Numbered from the stretch's first letter, positions 1 to 10,592 are shown. The stretch: 64,000 nt of DNA from Pseudomonadota bacterium (GCA_009786025.1 WQUA01000005.1:1-64000); one strand, 5' to 3'. Numbers and translations are program-made. The notes: generated by a model not told the origin, from the sequence alone.

Positions 1-233
1 GTATCTCTGAGTAATAACCACGGATGCACCAATGGCAGGTCGGCAAATACGAGGCCGCAATTGACATAGAACGAGCGACCCCACGGACCGTTCCACTGCG
101 AGGATTGAATATTGAATAGCTCTGTATGGGTTGTGTGTTGTCGAGAGAATGTTGCCCCCTTTTTGAGAAAACCAACAGGTTTCAGCACAGTTTTGTGCAG
201 TAAGGAAAGTGAGGCGGAAAGAGCCTTGTCCAT
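1..233 (-). CDS. DUF4304-like small protein (partial, runs off window edge)
   Basis: Not in ORF track. Reverse-strand reading from ATG at 233: MDKALSASLSLLHKTVLKPVGFLKKGATFSRQHTTHTELFNIQSSQWNGPWGRSFYVNCGLVFADLPLVHPWLLLRD, open to the edge; GFLKKG..F...NIQ.S...G..FYVN resembles DUF4304 proteins. Confidence 0.6.
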   Translation of the reverse strand, partial: MDKALSASLSLLHKTVLKPVGFLKKGATFSRQHTTHTELFNIQSSQWNGPWGRSFYVNCGLVFADLPLVHPWLLLRD

Positions 234-239
234 AGTCTA

Positions 240-1073
240 GAACCTATCTCAAAATCGTTTAAGCAGCATAGTAATGGAAGCGAGCTGCACGAAACCGAGG
301 AAATTGGCAGCGTAATACTCCCAGCGGACCAACAAGCGACGTTTCCACTGCATCCACGCAAAATAGCGTTCGACCAGCCATCTTCGGGCGTAGCGGCGTA
401 GTTTACGACCGTCCTGGGTCTTCAGCTTTCGGTTTGAACGATGTGGCGCAATCATCTCAACACCTTCTCGGGAAAGCTCTTCGTCCAGAGAATCACTGTC
501 GTAAGCACGGTCGCCTATCAGGTGGTCGGGCTTGGCTTCCAGCATGTAGAACTCAAAGCTCAGTTGCACCAGGGTGACTTCATGGTGGTTGGCCGCATGG
601 GTACTTACCGATAACGGCAGGCCGTGCCGATCCACGATCGCCAGAATCTTGACTCCTTTACCCCGTTTGGTCTTGCCAATCTCTTCTCCACCACCCTTGG
701 CGCTGGCAAAGGTAGCATCTATGTAGCTCTCGCTTTCGTCAATCATGCCAAGATCGCGCAGATCGTTCGCCAACCGAATCAAAATATCGCGCAGAACTTC
801 TTCTTCACACCATTGCTGAAAGCGGCGATGAACCGTCTTATAGTTCGGATAGCACTGGGGAAGCATGTGCCACTGGGCGCCTGTATTCAGTATCCACAAA
901 ACTGCCTCTAGAATACTCCGTGCTGGAACCGGCTTACGCCCAGCCCGACTCGTCGGATGGTTCTCCTCCGGAAAATATCTCCGGATGCGCTCCCATTGTT
1001 CATCACTCAGTTTTAGCATGAACGGTATTGTAGGCAGACATTTCTTTCCGTACAATAATTTTGAGATAGGTTC
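240..1073 (-). mobile_element. IS5-family insertion sequence with perfect 16-bp terminal inverted repeats and TA duplication
   Basis: Left end gaacctatctcaaaat (240-255), right end attttgagataggttc (1058-1073), flanked by TA at 238-239 and 1074-1075; encloses a transposase ORF. Confidence 0.92.
249..1055 (-). CDS. IS5-family DDE transposase
   Basis: 268 aa; LSDEQWERI..., YIDATFASAKGGGEEIGKTKRGKGVKILAIVDRHGLPL, HLIGDRAYDSD, RRWLVERYFAW signatures. Confidence 0.93.
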   Translation of the reverse strand: MYGKKCLPTIPFMLKLSDEQWERIRRYFPEENHPTSRAGRKPVPARSILEAVLWILNTGAQWHMLPQCYPNYKTVHRRFQQWCEEEVLRDILIRLANDLRDLGMIDESESYIDATFASAKGGGEEIGKTKRGKGVKILAIVDRHGLPLSVSTHAANHHEVTLVQLSFEFYMLEAKPDHLIGDRAYDSDSLDEELSREGVEMIAPHRSNRKLKTQDGRKLRRYARRWLVERYFAWMQWKRRLLVRWEYYAANFLGFVQLASITMLLKRF

Positions 1074-3628
1074 TATATCTGAAGCGGATCGACATCAATC
1101 GCCCAACGCACCTGTTTTGTCCGAAGGGCGTCGAGCGCTGGCTGCCAGGCTGTCAGGAAATGTTGTAACGCGCGGCGATCGTGGCTCTGAACGACGATTT
1201 GGGCGCGGTGATAACCGGCGCGGCGCGCCAGCGTTGCCGGAGCGGGTGAGTAAATGTGAACGGCGTCGTTGGGGTTATCGAGCTTGAGCGCCCGTTGATG
1301 GGCATCGCGCAAAAAGGTATTGAGGATGTGGTCGTCGCGCGCCTCGGCGGCCAGCAAGGCCAGCGCCGAGAACGGCGGCAAGTGCGCAGCGCGACGCTCG
1401 TCGAGCAAGGTGCGCACGAAGGCGTCATAGTCGTGGTGAACGAGGGTTTCGTACAACGGATGGTTCGGAAAATCGGTCTGAACGATCACTTCTCCGGCAA
1501 GAGCGCTGCGGCCAGCTCGCCCCGCCACTTGATGCAAAAGCGCGGCCAATCGCTCGGTGGCGCGGAAGTCGGCACTGTACAGCGCGTTGTCAGCGCCGAG
1601 TACACCGACCAGCGTGACGCGCGGAAAATCGTGCCCTTTGGCCAGCATCTGGGTGCCGATCAGAATGTCGATCTGGTGGTCAGCCATCTGGCGATGAAAC
1701 GCGCCGAACGCATGGCGACGGCGGGTACTGTCGCGGTCAATGCGAGCGATGCGGGCGTTCGGGAACGCTTGCGCAAGAGTAGCTTCGAGCCGCTGGGTGC
1801 CGTGACCGCGCGGCAGAAGATCGAGATTGCCGCACGAGGGGCAACGCTCCGGCGCTGGTTGAGCGTGACCACAATGGTGGCAGCGCAAACGTGTTGGCCT
1901 CGTGTGTAGCACGAGGCGTGCGGAGCAGTGCGGGCATTGCGCTTCCCAAGTGCAGGCATTGCATTTGAGTGATGGCGAGAAGCCGCGGCGGTTGATGAAA
2001 ATGAGCGATTGTTCGTGGCGGGCGAGCCGCGCTTCAATGGCTTTCCACAACAGCGGCGCGATGCCCTGGCGGTGGTCGTCGTTGGCGGTGCTGAAAAGGG
2101 CGTTAAAGTGGTTTTGTGAAGGCGCGTTGTGATTTTCGGGGCGCCCTTCCCCGCCAGGGGGGAGGGGGAAAAAGGATTGCGCCTGGGCTGAAATCGCTCC
2201 GACATCGTGGCGGGCAGGCGTTAAAAGCAATCGCGGCAATGTCGCTTGCGGATCGGCGCGTTGCTGGATGCGCAAATGTTGATAGCGGCCGTTTTGCGCA
2301 TGGTAATAACTTTCCAGCGACGGCGTGGCGCTGCCTAGCACAATCGGCGCTTGTCGCGCGCGGGCACGCCAGACGGCGAGATCGCGGGCGTGATAACGAA
2401 CATTGTCCTGCTGTTTGAATGATGGATCGTGCTCTTCATCGACAATGATGAGCGCCAGCTTCGGCAATGGTGTGAACAACGCCAGTCGCGTGCCGAGCAC
2501 CAGTTGCGCTTGCCCTTCAGCGGCGCGTCGCCAGTGGTACAAACGCTCGCCGTCGGGCAAACCGCTGTGCAGAAGTGCGACCTCGACGCCCGGCAAGCGC
2601 GTGTGGATACGCGCCAGAAATTGCGGCGTCAGGTGGATTTCCGGCAGCAGGATCAACACTTGTCCGCCCTGAGCCACGATGTTGCGCGCCAGCGTGAGAT
2701 AAACCTCGGTTTTGCCACTGCCAGTGATGCCTTGCAAAAGGAACGGCTGGAAATTGCCGAGCGCTGCTTCAATGGCAGCGACGGCGGCGCGTTGTTCTTC
2801 GTGTAGCGGTGGAAAGTGCAGTGATGGAAACTGCGGCGGTGGAAATGCTGCGGCTTCATTTGAGCCGTTTGGGTTTAAATGGGCGCCTTCCTGTGAAGGT
2901 GCGCCACGATTTGCACCCCTCTCTCCTTGCGGGAGAGGGACTGGGGGAGGGGGGGAAGCTGAAACCCCGCCCCCACCCTTCTCCCCTTGAAGGGGAGGGC
3001 TTTCTATAGCATCGGCAGGAACCAGCCAACCGGCGGCGCACCAATCGCGGAGGTGTTTTTTTTGAGAGGCGGAGCAAGCCTGCTGCTGTGCGACATGGAC
3101 CACGCCGCTGGTATTTATGATTTCCCACAGCGCGCGCCATGCCGACGCCGGACGTTTGCCGAGTTGCTTGAAACGGGCGCTCAGTTGCTCGCGGCCTGCT
3201 TCGGTTAGAACAAGCGGCTCGTTGGCGCTTTTCGGCGGCGTCGGTTGTGCCGACAGTGGCGGCACGGCCAGTGAGAAAGCCAGGCCGATCTGCGTTTGAT
3301 AGTAGTCACTTACGAACGCGGCGAGGCGACGGATGTCGTCGGGCAACGGTCGTTGCGAGTAAACAGTTTCGAGAGACAGCAATCGGGCGGGGTCAATCTC
3401 GGTGTGGGTGGATAGCCCAACAACGACGCCGACATGTTTTCGTCCAGCTAACGGCACTTGAACCAGACTGCCGGGAAGAACCGTCTGACCGGACGGAATC
3501 CGGTAATCGAAGGTCTGCGACACCGCAACCGGCAATGCCACGTGGGCAATCGTCGGTGTTTCCGTCTGGCCAGATGACGAAGAGGTGGACAGCAGGGCGG
3601 CGGATGGCAGGGACGGCAAGGCTGGCAT
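1073..3628 (-). CDS. priA: Primosomal protein N' (replication restart helicase PriA)
   Basis: GITGSGKTEVYL Walker A, VDEEHD, GSATPSLESY, zinc-binding cysteines, C-term WAIDVDPLQI; contains two repeat-derived in-frame insertions. Confidence 0.95.
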   Translation of the reverse strand: MPALPSLPSAALLSTSSSSGQTETPTIAHVALPVAVSQTFDYRIPSGQTVLPGSLVQVPLAGRKHVGVVVGLSTHTEIDPARLLSLETVYSQRPLPDDIRRLAAFVSDYYQTQIGLAFSLAVPPLSAQPTPPKSANEPLVLTEAGREQLSARFKQLGKRPASAWRALWEIINTSGVVHVAQQQACSASQKKHLRDWCAAGWLVPADAIESPPLQGEKGGGGVSASPPPPVPLPQGERGANRGAPSQEGAHLNPNGSNEAAAFPPPQFPSLHFPPLHEEQRAAVAAIEAALGNFQPFLLQGITGSGKTEVYLTLARNIVAQGGQVLILLPEIHLTPQFLARIHTRLPGVEVALLHSGLPDGERLYHWRRAAEGQAQLVLGTRLALFTPLPKLALIIVDEEHDPSFKQQDNVRYHARDLAVWRARARQAPIVLGSATPSLESYYHAQNGRYQHLRIQQRADPQATLPRLLLTPARHDVGAISAQAQSFFPLPPGGEGRPENHNAPSQNHFNALFSTANDDHRQGIAPLLWKAIEARLARHEQSLIFINRRGFSPSLKCNACTWEAQCPHCSARLVLHTRPTRLRCHHCGHAQPAPERCPSCGNLDLLPRGHGTQRLEATLAQAFPNARIARIDRDSTRRRHAFGAFHRQMADHQIDILIGTQMLAKGHDFPRVTLVGVLGADNALYSADFRATERLAALLHQVAGRAGRSALAGEVIVQTDFPNHPLYETLVHHDYDAFVRTLLDERRAAHLPPFSALALLAAEARDDHILNTFLRDAHQRALKLDNPNDAVHIYSPAPATLARRAGYHRAQIVVQSHDRRALQHFLTAWQPALDALRTKQVRWAIDVDPLQI

Positions 3629-3959
3629 AAAACGTGTTCAACCTGTGGACAACTTTGTGAGGAACTTGGCTACCGCTTTGTTAACTAACGGCTGAGCGAA
3701 GTTTAATATAGTTGCTGCGCCCCCTATTTTCCAGTTAAACTCTTTTGAAATCAATGAGATATTGTTTTACGTTAAACCAATGCTGACGATAATCGCGCTA
3801 ACTTGGCTTGACAACTTTAATGTGAATAACCTGAACGGTTCGACGCCCTCAGGGCGTAGCGAAGCCCTCACTATTCCGTAAATTGCGTCTGACCGTAAGT
3901 TGGCGCGGCTTCAGTTCAAACGTCGTCCCTTTTTCTCCCCTTTTTGTGGGGGGGCGCCG

Positions 3960-5024
3960 TCACGCTGACGTCTGGCGCATCGCGCGCGACACCCGATGCA
4001 CCGTCTCTACCAGTACTGCGACATTTTCCGGCGGCGTTTCCGGCACGATCCCATGTCCCAGGTTAAAAACATGCCCCGGCGCTGATCCGGCGGCGCGGAG
4101 GATCGCTTCGGTGGCGCGGGCGACCGTGACGGGATCGGTCAGTAACGTCAGCGGATCGAGGTTGCCCTGCAAGGCGACGCGCTGGCCGACACTTTTGCGC
4201 GCCTGCGCCAGATCGATCGTCCAGTCGAGGCCAAGCGCATTGGCGCCGCTGTTCGCCATCTCGTCAAGCCAGACGCCGCCGCCTTTGGTGAAAAGAATCG
4301 TCGAGACTTTTTCTCCGGCGGCGTTAGGCTTTAGCCCTTCCAGTACGCGGCGCATTGCAGCCAGCGAAAATGTCCGGTATTCCGCCGCCGGCAACAATCC
4401 GCCCCAGGTATCGAAAACCATCACGGCATCGGCGCCAGCGGCAATCTGCTCGTTCAGATAGGCGGTGACGGCTTCAGTATTGATGTCGATCAGCCGTCGC
4501 ATCAAATCGGGGCGGCTGTAAGCGAGACGGCGCACATTGGGAAAGCCGTCGCTGCCGCCGCCTTCGATCATGTAACACGCCAGTGTGAACGGGCTGCCGG
4601 AAAAACCGATCAGCGGTACGCGTCCGTTCAGCGCCTTTTTGATCTGCGCCACCGCCTCGAAAACGTAGCGCAACTTGTTCATGTCGGGAGTGGCCAGCGC
4701 CTGGATGGCGGTTTCCGAGTCCATTTTGCGTTCAAAGCGCGGCCCCTCGCCGGCGGCAAACGACAGACCCAGTCCCATCGCGTCGGGAACCGTCAGAATG
4801 TCGGAAAACAAAATTGCGGCATCGAGCGGAAAACGCTCCAGTGGCTGTAACGTCACCTCAGTCGCCAACGCTGGGTTCATTGCCAACCGCATAAAACTGC
4901 CGGCTTGGGCGCGCGTCCGGTTGTATTCGGGCAGATAACGCCCGGCTTGCCGCATCAGCCAGACGGGCGTGTGGGAGGTCGGTTCACGGCGCAGCGCGCG
5001 CAAAAAAGTGTCGTTCTGAATCAT
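3960..5024 (-). CDS. hemE: Uroporphyrinogen decarboxylase
   Basis: 354 aa from [26 protein letters not shown] motif. ORF-track start at 5333 adds an unlikely N-terminal extension. Confidence 0.95.
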   Translation of the reverse strand: MIQNDTFLRALRREPTSHTPVWLMRQAGRYLPEYNRTRAQAGSFMRLAMNPALATEVTLQPLERFPLDAAILFSDILTVPDAMGLGLSFAAGEGPRFERKMDSETAIQALATPDMNKLRYVFEAVAQIKKALNGRVPLIGFSGSPFTLACYMIEGGGSDGFPNVRRLAYSRPDLMRRLIDINTEAVTAYLNEQIAAGADAVMVFDTWGGLLPAAEYRTFSLAAMRRVLEGLKPNAAGEKVSTILFTKGGGVWLDEMANSGANALGLDWTIDLAQARKSVGQRVALQGNLDPLTLLTDPVTVARATEAILRAAGSAPGHVFNLGHGIVPETPPENVAVLVETVHRVSRAMRQTSA

Positions 5025-5463
5025 CGGTTCGGTCTTTTGGAAAGGTTTTTGCGCCCAAGCGGGCATCTGGAGTTGCGCCAAATTCGCATTGTCGCCCAAG
5101 CCCGCGTTGCAGGCAAATAAAAAAGGAAATGAAAAGAAAAATGAGAGGAAAAATGAAAAGAAAGACGAGGGAAAAGGCGTGCCACAAGCAATTTCCCCTT
5201 CTTCCTGAAAAATTACAAAAGTTGGAGAAAAAAGACGCCATGGAAGCAGGTTGTGATATTCGCGGCAGGCGAGGATGGCAAATACGCAAGTATGGCAAAT
5301 GCACAAAAACCAACACATGCGTTCCAGGATCATGGAAATGTAAAAAATTCTTGCTTCTGTCCGCCGACTTGATGTCTAATCTCAGGGAGTGCCCCTATCT
5401 GCCTGTTCCAGCGACTTTTTTGGCATTTCGGGCGTCTTTTAAAACATCTTCAGGAAGGTGACC

Positions 5464-6744
5464 ATGTTTTCACGCGCTTTCTCAAAAATCGGTTTGCTGC
5501 TGGCGATCTTCGTTGCGGCGCTTATGACTGCCTGCGGCGGCGGCAGCGGCAGTCCTCAGCAACCTATAAAACTGTATCTTAGCGAATCAAAGATATCCTA
5601 TGGGCCGATTACGCTAGAGATTTACGGTGGTAGACCGCCTTTTCAAATAAGAACGAATTCATCGGCTGTTGAATTTCCGACGGAATCGGATTCCAGAACC
5701 GTTCATGGCTTTGTTTATCCGACTTCGGATGATGGGACAGGTGTGGTTTCAGTTTGGGATGTTCTCCAAGGCCCTACATCTCCAACGGTGATCACTTTTG
5801 AAGCCCCAGGAGCGAAATTTGATCCTTCGGTGCTGACAGTGACGGCCACCAATAATACTGGATGCACAACGGGGCAAGGCGGTAATTACACCCAAATTTG
5901 TGCAGGCTCGCCGGGCATTGCCGAATTGCAACTCAATGGGATGGGCGGCGCAGTTAACGGTGCGGCGGTTCAATTTAATGTTTTGTTGGGAGATTATCAG
6001 ATCCGGGCGGACAGCAATTCCGCTTGGGGAACTTCCGTTGTGACGATGACAGACAGCGCAGGGAAAGCGCAGGTCGCCATCCAGACGCGAACTGGCGCCT
6101 CAACGCAAATGGCAGTGATCGGCGTAAAAACGAGCGGTATTGTTCTTAACGCAACCTTCGTTATCGTTGGCTCCAATTTTATGATATTGCCGGGTTCAGT
6201 CTCCTGGCAAAGTCCGACAACAACCTGCCCAGCGAAAGCGGCGTCTTTTTCGGTTTTTGGGGGCACGCCTCCTTATACAATGCTTTCGGCAATTGGAACG
6301 CCAACCCCGTCAACCGTGGCGGCAAGCGGCGGCTCTGTGGTTCTGTCGGTAGCCCAGTGCGGAAGCGGTGAGCTAACGGCGCGCGATGCAGTGGGCAGCA
6401 CGGCGACGGCGACGATCGAATATGCAGCATCGACAAGTACGCCGACACCGACACCGACGCCTGTCGTTGTAACGCCAATCGGTGGTACGACGGCTTGGGG
6501 TTCCTCAACGGCGCGGGTGTCGTGTGCGGCCGGCGCGACCTTTACGTTTACAGTGACGGGGGGGAAATCGCCCTATAACGCATTTGCGGTTCCTGCCGGC
6601 GCGAATCCGACGGTTACGGCATCGGGAGCGGTGGGACAGGTGACATTTGCTGCTCCACCGGCGGCGAACTCCAATTTTGCGATTTACGTGGTGGACAGCG
6701 ACGGGTCGATGAGCACGACAACGCCGATAATCTACTGTCAGTAA
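5464..6744 (+). CDS. Putative secreted lipoprotein with Ig-like repeats
   Basis: Signal peptide with lipobox LMTACGGG, TPTPTPTP linker; SD aggaagg upstream. Confidence 0.7.
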   Translation: MFSRAFSKIGLLLAIFVAALMTACGGGSGSPQQPIKLYLSESKISYGPITLEIYGGRPPFQIRTNSSAVEFPTESDSRTVHGFVYPTSDDGTGVVSVWDVLQGPTSPTVITFEAPGAKFDPSVLTVTATNNTGCTTGQGGNYTQICAGSPGIAELQLNGMGGAVNGAAVQFNVLLGDYQIRADSNSAWGTSVVTMTDSAGKAQVAIQTRTGASTQMAVIGVKTSGIVLNATFVIVGSNFMILPGSVSWQSPTTTCPAKAASFSVFGGTPPYTMLSAIGTPTPSTVAASGGSVVLSVAQCGSGELTARDAVGSTATATIEYAASTSTPTPTPTPVVVTPIGGTTAWGSSTARVSCAAGATFTFTVTGGKSPYNAFAVPAGANPTVTASGAVGQVTFAAPPAANSNFAIYVVDSDGSMSTTTPIIYCQ

Positions 6745-6762
6745 GCAGACAGTGGTACACCT

Positions 6763-6794
6763 TAAAAAACGGCGCCTTCGGGCGCCGTTTTTTT
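6763..6794 (+). terminator. Rho-independent terminator
   Basis: aaaaaacggcgcc-ttcg-ggcgccgttttttt. Confidence 0.9.
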
Positions 6795-6969
6795 GCGTGG
6801 TTGTCGGATGCCCCATGGTTTTCCCTTTTCTTGCCACAACGAAGTCATGATTGGCGGCGACAATCGCAAACAACCGCTCTCATTGATCTTTTTGTCACGA
6901 AAAATATTTGCCACCTGCCGGATAGGAGTTTTCTCTATAATGGACGCCTTTCGCGTACTTTCAAAAAAG

Positions 6970-8223
6970 ATGTTTCCCATGTTGCGTTTCCTGATGATTT
7001 CCTTTGCCGCATTGACGTTATCGTTAACAAGTATTGTCGCGCAAGCCAAACCCCATGCTCATGCAGGGAAGCCACCAGCGTCTCGCCCATCGGTTTCTTC
7101 TTCAGTCGTCCCCTCGTCGCTGGTTTTGCCGTTGTCTGTTTCTCTGCCGATCCCGGGCGCTGTTCCGGCGCCGACGATCGCTGCGTCGTCGTACCTTCTT
7201 CTTGATATGGCCAGCAATCAGGTGCTGTTGTCTGCTGATGCCGATGTAGCGCGCGAACCGGCATCGCTGACCAAGCTGATGACAGCGTATCTGGCTTTCA
7301 GTGCGCTGCGCGACAAAACGATTCAGTTCGATCAGAAGGTTTCGATCTCGGAGCACGCCAGGAGCGCGATCGGTTCGAGAATGTTTGCCGATCCGCGGGT
7401 GCAGGTAAGCGTCGATGATTTGTTGCACGGGATGATCATCCAGTCGGGGAACGACGCTTCGGTCGCGTTGGCAGAATTGATTGCGGGCGATGAAACGGCC
7501 TTCGCGGCGATGATGAACACGCAAGCGCAAAAAATGGGGATGACGAAGACGCATTTCGTCAACAGCACCGGCCTGCCGGATACCCAGCATTATTCGACGG
7601 CGGCGGATCTGGCGAAGCTGGCGGCGGCATTGATTCGCGATTTTCCGGAGTACTATCCGTTGTATTCGCAAAAGGAGTACCGCTATAACAACATCACGCA
7701 GAAAAATCGCAACCTCTTGTTGACCATGGACCCTTACGTCGATGGCGTCAAAACGGGATATACTGACAACGCTGGTTGGTGCCTGATCGCTTCGGCAAAG
7801 CGCGGTGAGCGACGGATGCTCTCCGTTGTTCTCGGCGCGACTTCCGATACCGCTCGCGCTTCGGAAAATCAAAAGCTGCTGAACTGGGGTTATCAGGCGT
7901 TCGATGTGGTGCAGTTGTATCCCGCTGGTCAGCCTGTGTCGAAGTTGCCGGTATGGAAGGGCAGCGCACCGGAAGTTGCGGCTGGTTTCCTGGAAGATCG
8001 CTATTTGTCGGTACCGAAAGGACAGGGTGACAAGTTGCAAGTGAAGCTGGTGGCGCAGGAGCCGCTGACGGCGCCGATCGGGAAAGGGCAAAACGTCGGC
8101 ACGATACAAGTGCAATTCGGCGGCGCGCGGGTAGCGGAGTTTCCGCTGGTGGCGCAGGAAGAGGTGGCAATCGGCAGCTGGTGGCGCCGCAGTTGGGATG
8201 CAGTGCGTTTGTGGTTCAAATAG
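6970..8223 (+). CDS. D-alanyl-D-alanine carboxypeptidase (PBP5/6 type)
   Basis: Signal peptide, ASLTKLMTAY (SxxK), QSGNDA (SxN), VDGVKTGYTDNAG (KTG); exact start uncertain. Confidence 0.93.
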   Translation: MFPMLRFLMISFAALTLSLTSIVAQAKPHAHAGKPPASRPSVSSSVVPSSLVLPLSVSLPIPGAVPAPTIAASSYLLLDMASNQVLLSADADVAREPASLTKLMTAYLAFSALRDKTIQFDQKVSISEHARSAIGSRMFADPRVQVSVDDLLHGMIIQSGNDASVALAELIAGDETAFAAMMNTQAQKMGMTKTHFVNSTGLPDTQHYSTAADLAKLAAALIRDFPEYYPLYSQKEYRYNNITQKNRNLLLTMDPYVDGVKTGYTDNAGWCLIASAKRGERRMLSVVLGATSDTARASENQKLLNWGYQAFDVVQLYPAGQPVSKLPVWKGSAPEVAAGFLEDRYLSVPKGQGDKLQVKLVAQEPLTAPIGKGQNVGTIQVQFGGARVAEFPLVAQEEVAIGSWWRRSWDAVRLWFK

Positions 8224-8392
8224 TGGGCGTTTAACTGCAAAGAGCGCGAAGAATGGCGCCGTTCCCCCCTTCAAGGGGGCGGGATCGGGCAACCGGATCG
8301 CTTCGCTTGCAATGAAGTGTTCTTCTTTGTGGTCTGGGTGTTCTTTTGCGACTCATTGAATATAGGGCTAAACGGAGAGAGAGGAGAAGGTT

Positions 8393-9235
8393 ATGAATCA
8401 GGATTCCATTGCTTATCTGAACGGTACGTTTCAGCCGCTGTCGGAAGCTAAAATTTCTGTGCTGGATCGTGGCTTTATTTTCGGCGATGGCGTGTATGAA
8501 TTTGTGCCGGTGTATCACCGTCGGCCGTTCCGCCTGGCGCAACATTTGCAGCGACTGGACAACTGCCTGAAAGCGATCAAGCTGTCCAATCCGAAAAGTG
8601 CTGCCGAATGGGAGGCGCTCTTTCAGGAAATCATCAGGCGTGCGCCTTACGAGCAGCAGGCGGTATATTTACAGATCACTCGTGGCGTTGCGCCGCGCGA
8701 CCATCCGTTTCCGCAGGGAGCAACGCCGACGGTGTTCATGATGGTCAATCCGTTGAAATTAGCGTCGTCGGAGCAAATCGAAAACGGCGTGGCTTGTGTT
8801 TCGGCAGATGATTTTCGCTGGCACCGTTGCGACATCAAAAGCATTTCGTTGCTGGGAAATATATTGCTGCGACAGGTTTCGGTTGAAGCAGGGGCAATGG
8901 AGACGGTGCTTTTCCGTAACGGCTTTTTGAGCGAAGCGTCGTCGTCGAATGTTTTTGCCGTCAAGAATGGCGTGATTCTGGCACCGTTGCGTGATCATCT
9001 GATTCTGCCGGGCATTACTTACGATGCCGTGCTCGAATTCGCGCCGAAGATCGGGATACCCGTCGAAACACGCCCCGTGTCGCGCGCCGAAGTGCTGACG
9101 GCGGATGAACTGTGGTTGACATCGTCGGGTAAAGAGGTGCTGGCGATCACGACGCTTGATGGTAAGCCCATCGGTGACGGTAAACCAGGAGCAGCGTTTA
9201 AAAAGATGTGGGCGTATTATCAAACGCAGAAATAA
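8393..9235 (+). CDS. D-amino acid aminotransferase (class IV PLP)
   Basis: LDRGFIFGDGVYEFVPVYHRRPFRLAQHLQRL; FLSEASSSNVFAV. Confidence 0.9.
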   Translation: MNQDSIAYLNGTFQPLSEAKISVLDRGFIFGDGVYEFVPVYHRRPFRLAQHLQRLDNCLKAIKLSNPKSAAEWEALFQEIIRRAPYEQQAVYLQITRGVAPRDHPFPQGATPTVFMMVNPLKLASSEQIENGVACVSADDFRWHRCDIKSISLLGNILLRQVSVEAGAMETVLFRNGFLSEASSSNVFAVKNGVILAPLRDHLILPGITYDAVLEFAPKIGIPVETRPVSRAEVLTADELWLTSSGKEVLAITTLDGKPIGDGKPGAAFKKMWAYYQTQK

Positions 9236-9262
9236 ATCGTTGTAGGCCAGGCAGCGGAGCCG

Positions 9263-9988
9263 ATGAAGATGTGGGCAATGAGAACTGCGGTGGCGATCTC
9301 GTTGCTTATGGTGCTGCCGGCCTGGAATGTTGGCGCCGCTGTGCTGGCGGAGAGTTCGCGTTCCAAAGCGGCGATAGCGCGGGTGAAGCCGGAATTGCAA
9401 CAGGCGCTGGCGAAAAAGAATCTGCAATTCGGCGCGCCCGTTTTCATCCGTATCTTCAAGAAAACAAAAGAACTGGAAGTCTGGCTGCGCTCAACCGACC
9501 AACGCTATGTGCTGTTCAAAACATACCCGATCTGCACTTTTTCAGGTGATCTCGGCCCCAAGCTGAAGGTCGGCGATAGCCAGGCGCCCGAAGGTTTTTA
9601 TCGGGTCGCAGCGGCACAGATGAATCCGTACAGCAATTATCATTTATCGTTTGATTTGGGCTACCCGAACGCTTACGATCGTGCCGAACGGCGTACCGGC
9701 AGCGCGTTGATGGTGCATGGAAATTGCGTGTCCATCGGCTGCTATGCGATGGGTGACGACGGCATCGAGGAAATCTACGCGCTTGCCGACGCAGCGTTGC
9801 GCGGCGGGCAAACGGCGTTTGATGTTCATGTATTTCCTTTCCGGTTGACCAACGAAGCACTGGAATCTTATAAAACGCATCGCTGGCACGCTTTCTGGCA
9901 GGAGCTTAAAACAGGCTACGACGCTTTTGAAAAAATGCACATACCGCCAACCGTTATCGTGCGCGACAAACATTACGTTGTTCAATAA
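9263..9988 (+). CDS. YafK/DpaA-like L,D-transpeptidase domain protein
   Basis: PEGFYRV...MVHGNCVSIGCYAMGDDGIEEIY catalytic signature. Confidence 0.88.
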   Translation: MKMWAMRTAVAISLLMVLPAWNVGAAVLAESSRSKAAIARVKPELQQALAKKNLQFGAPVFIRIFKKTKELEVWLRSTDQRYVLFKTYPICTFSGDLGPKLKVGDSQAPEGFYRVAAAQMNPYSNYHLSFDLGYPNAYDRAERRTGSALMVHGNCVSIGCYAMGDDGIEEIYALADAALRGGQTAFDVHVFPFRLTNEALESYKTHRWHAFWQELKTGYDAFEKMHIPPTVIVRDKHYVVQ

Positions 9989-9989
9989 A

Positions 9990-10592
9990 ATGCGTTCTCT
10001 TTGTGTTTTCTGCGGTGCGGCGTTCGGGACGCGACCGGTTTACATTGAAGCCGCCGAAGCTCTGGGTCGGTATCTGGCTGTGCACGAAATCGAGGTAGTG
10101 TGGGGTGGCGGGCAGGTGGGATTGATGGGGGCGCTGGCTGATGCGGCAATCGCTGGTGGTGGTCGGGCTTACGGCGTTATCCCCCGCTTCATGGTGCGGC
10201 GTGAGTTGGCGCATTCGGCGGCAACGACGATGGTGACCGTCGATTCGATGCACGAACGCAAAGCGGCGATGGTGGCGCGCGCCGATGGCTTCGTTGCTTT
10301 ACCGGGCGGCTTCGGTACGCTCGACGAACTGTTTGAAGTCATTACTTGGGCGCAACTGCACATTCATGCCAAACCCATCGGGCTGCTCAATGTCGAAGGC
10401 TTCTTCGATCCGCTTCTGACCATGATGCGGCATCTGGTCGCGGAAGGCTTTGTGTTGCGCGCCCATGTTGACATGCTGCATGTGGCGTCAACGCCGGAGG
10501 CATTGCTGGCTGCGATGCGCGGCCACCGCGCGCTTGATGGCGACTGGGCCGGCAAGGTCGCGCGGACGCGACCGGTATCCGGCGGGGGTTGA
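9990..10592 (+). CDS. LOG/TIGR00730 family Rossmann-fold protein
   Basis: CVFCGAAFG, PGGFGTLDELFEVITWAQL motifs. Confidence 0.92.
   Translation: MRSLCVFCGAAFGTRPVYIEAAEALGRYLAVHEIEVVWGGGQVGLMGALADAAIAGGGRAYGVIPRFMVRRELAHSAATTMVTVDSMHERKAAMVARADGFVALPGGFGTLDELFEVITWAQLHIHAKPIGLLNVEGFFDPLLTMMRHLVAEGFVLRAHVDMLHVASTPEALLAAMRGHRALDGDWAGKVARTRPVSGGG

Noticed and set aside
5025-5333. N-terminal extension of HemE in the ORF track
   Set aside because: Canonical start at 5024 gives the expected 354 aa; extension is translated purine-rich upstream DNA
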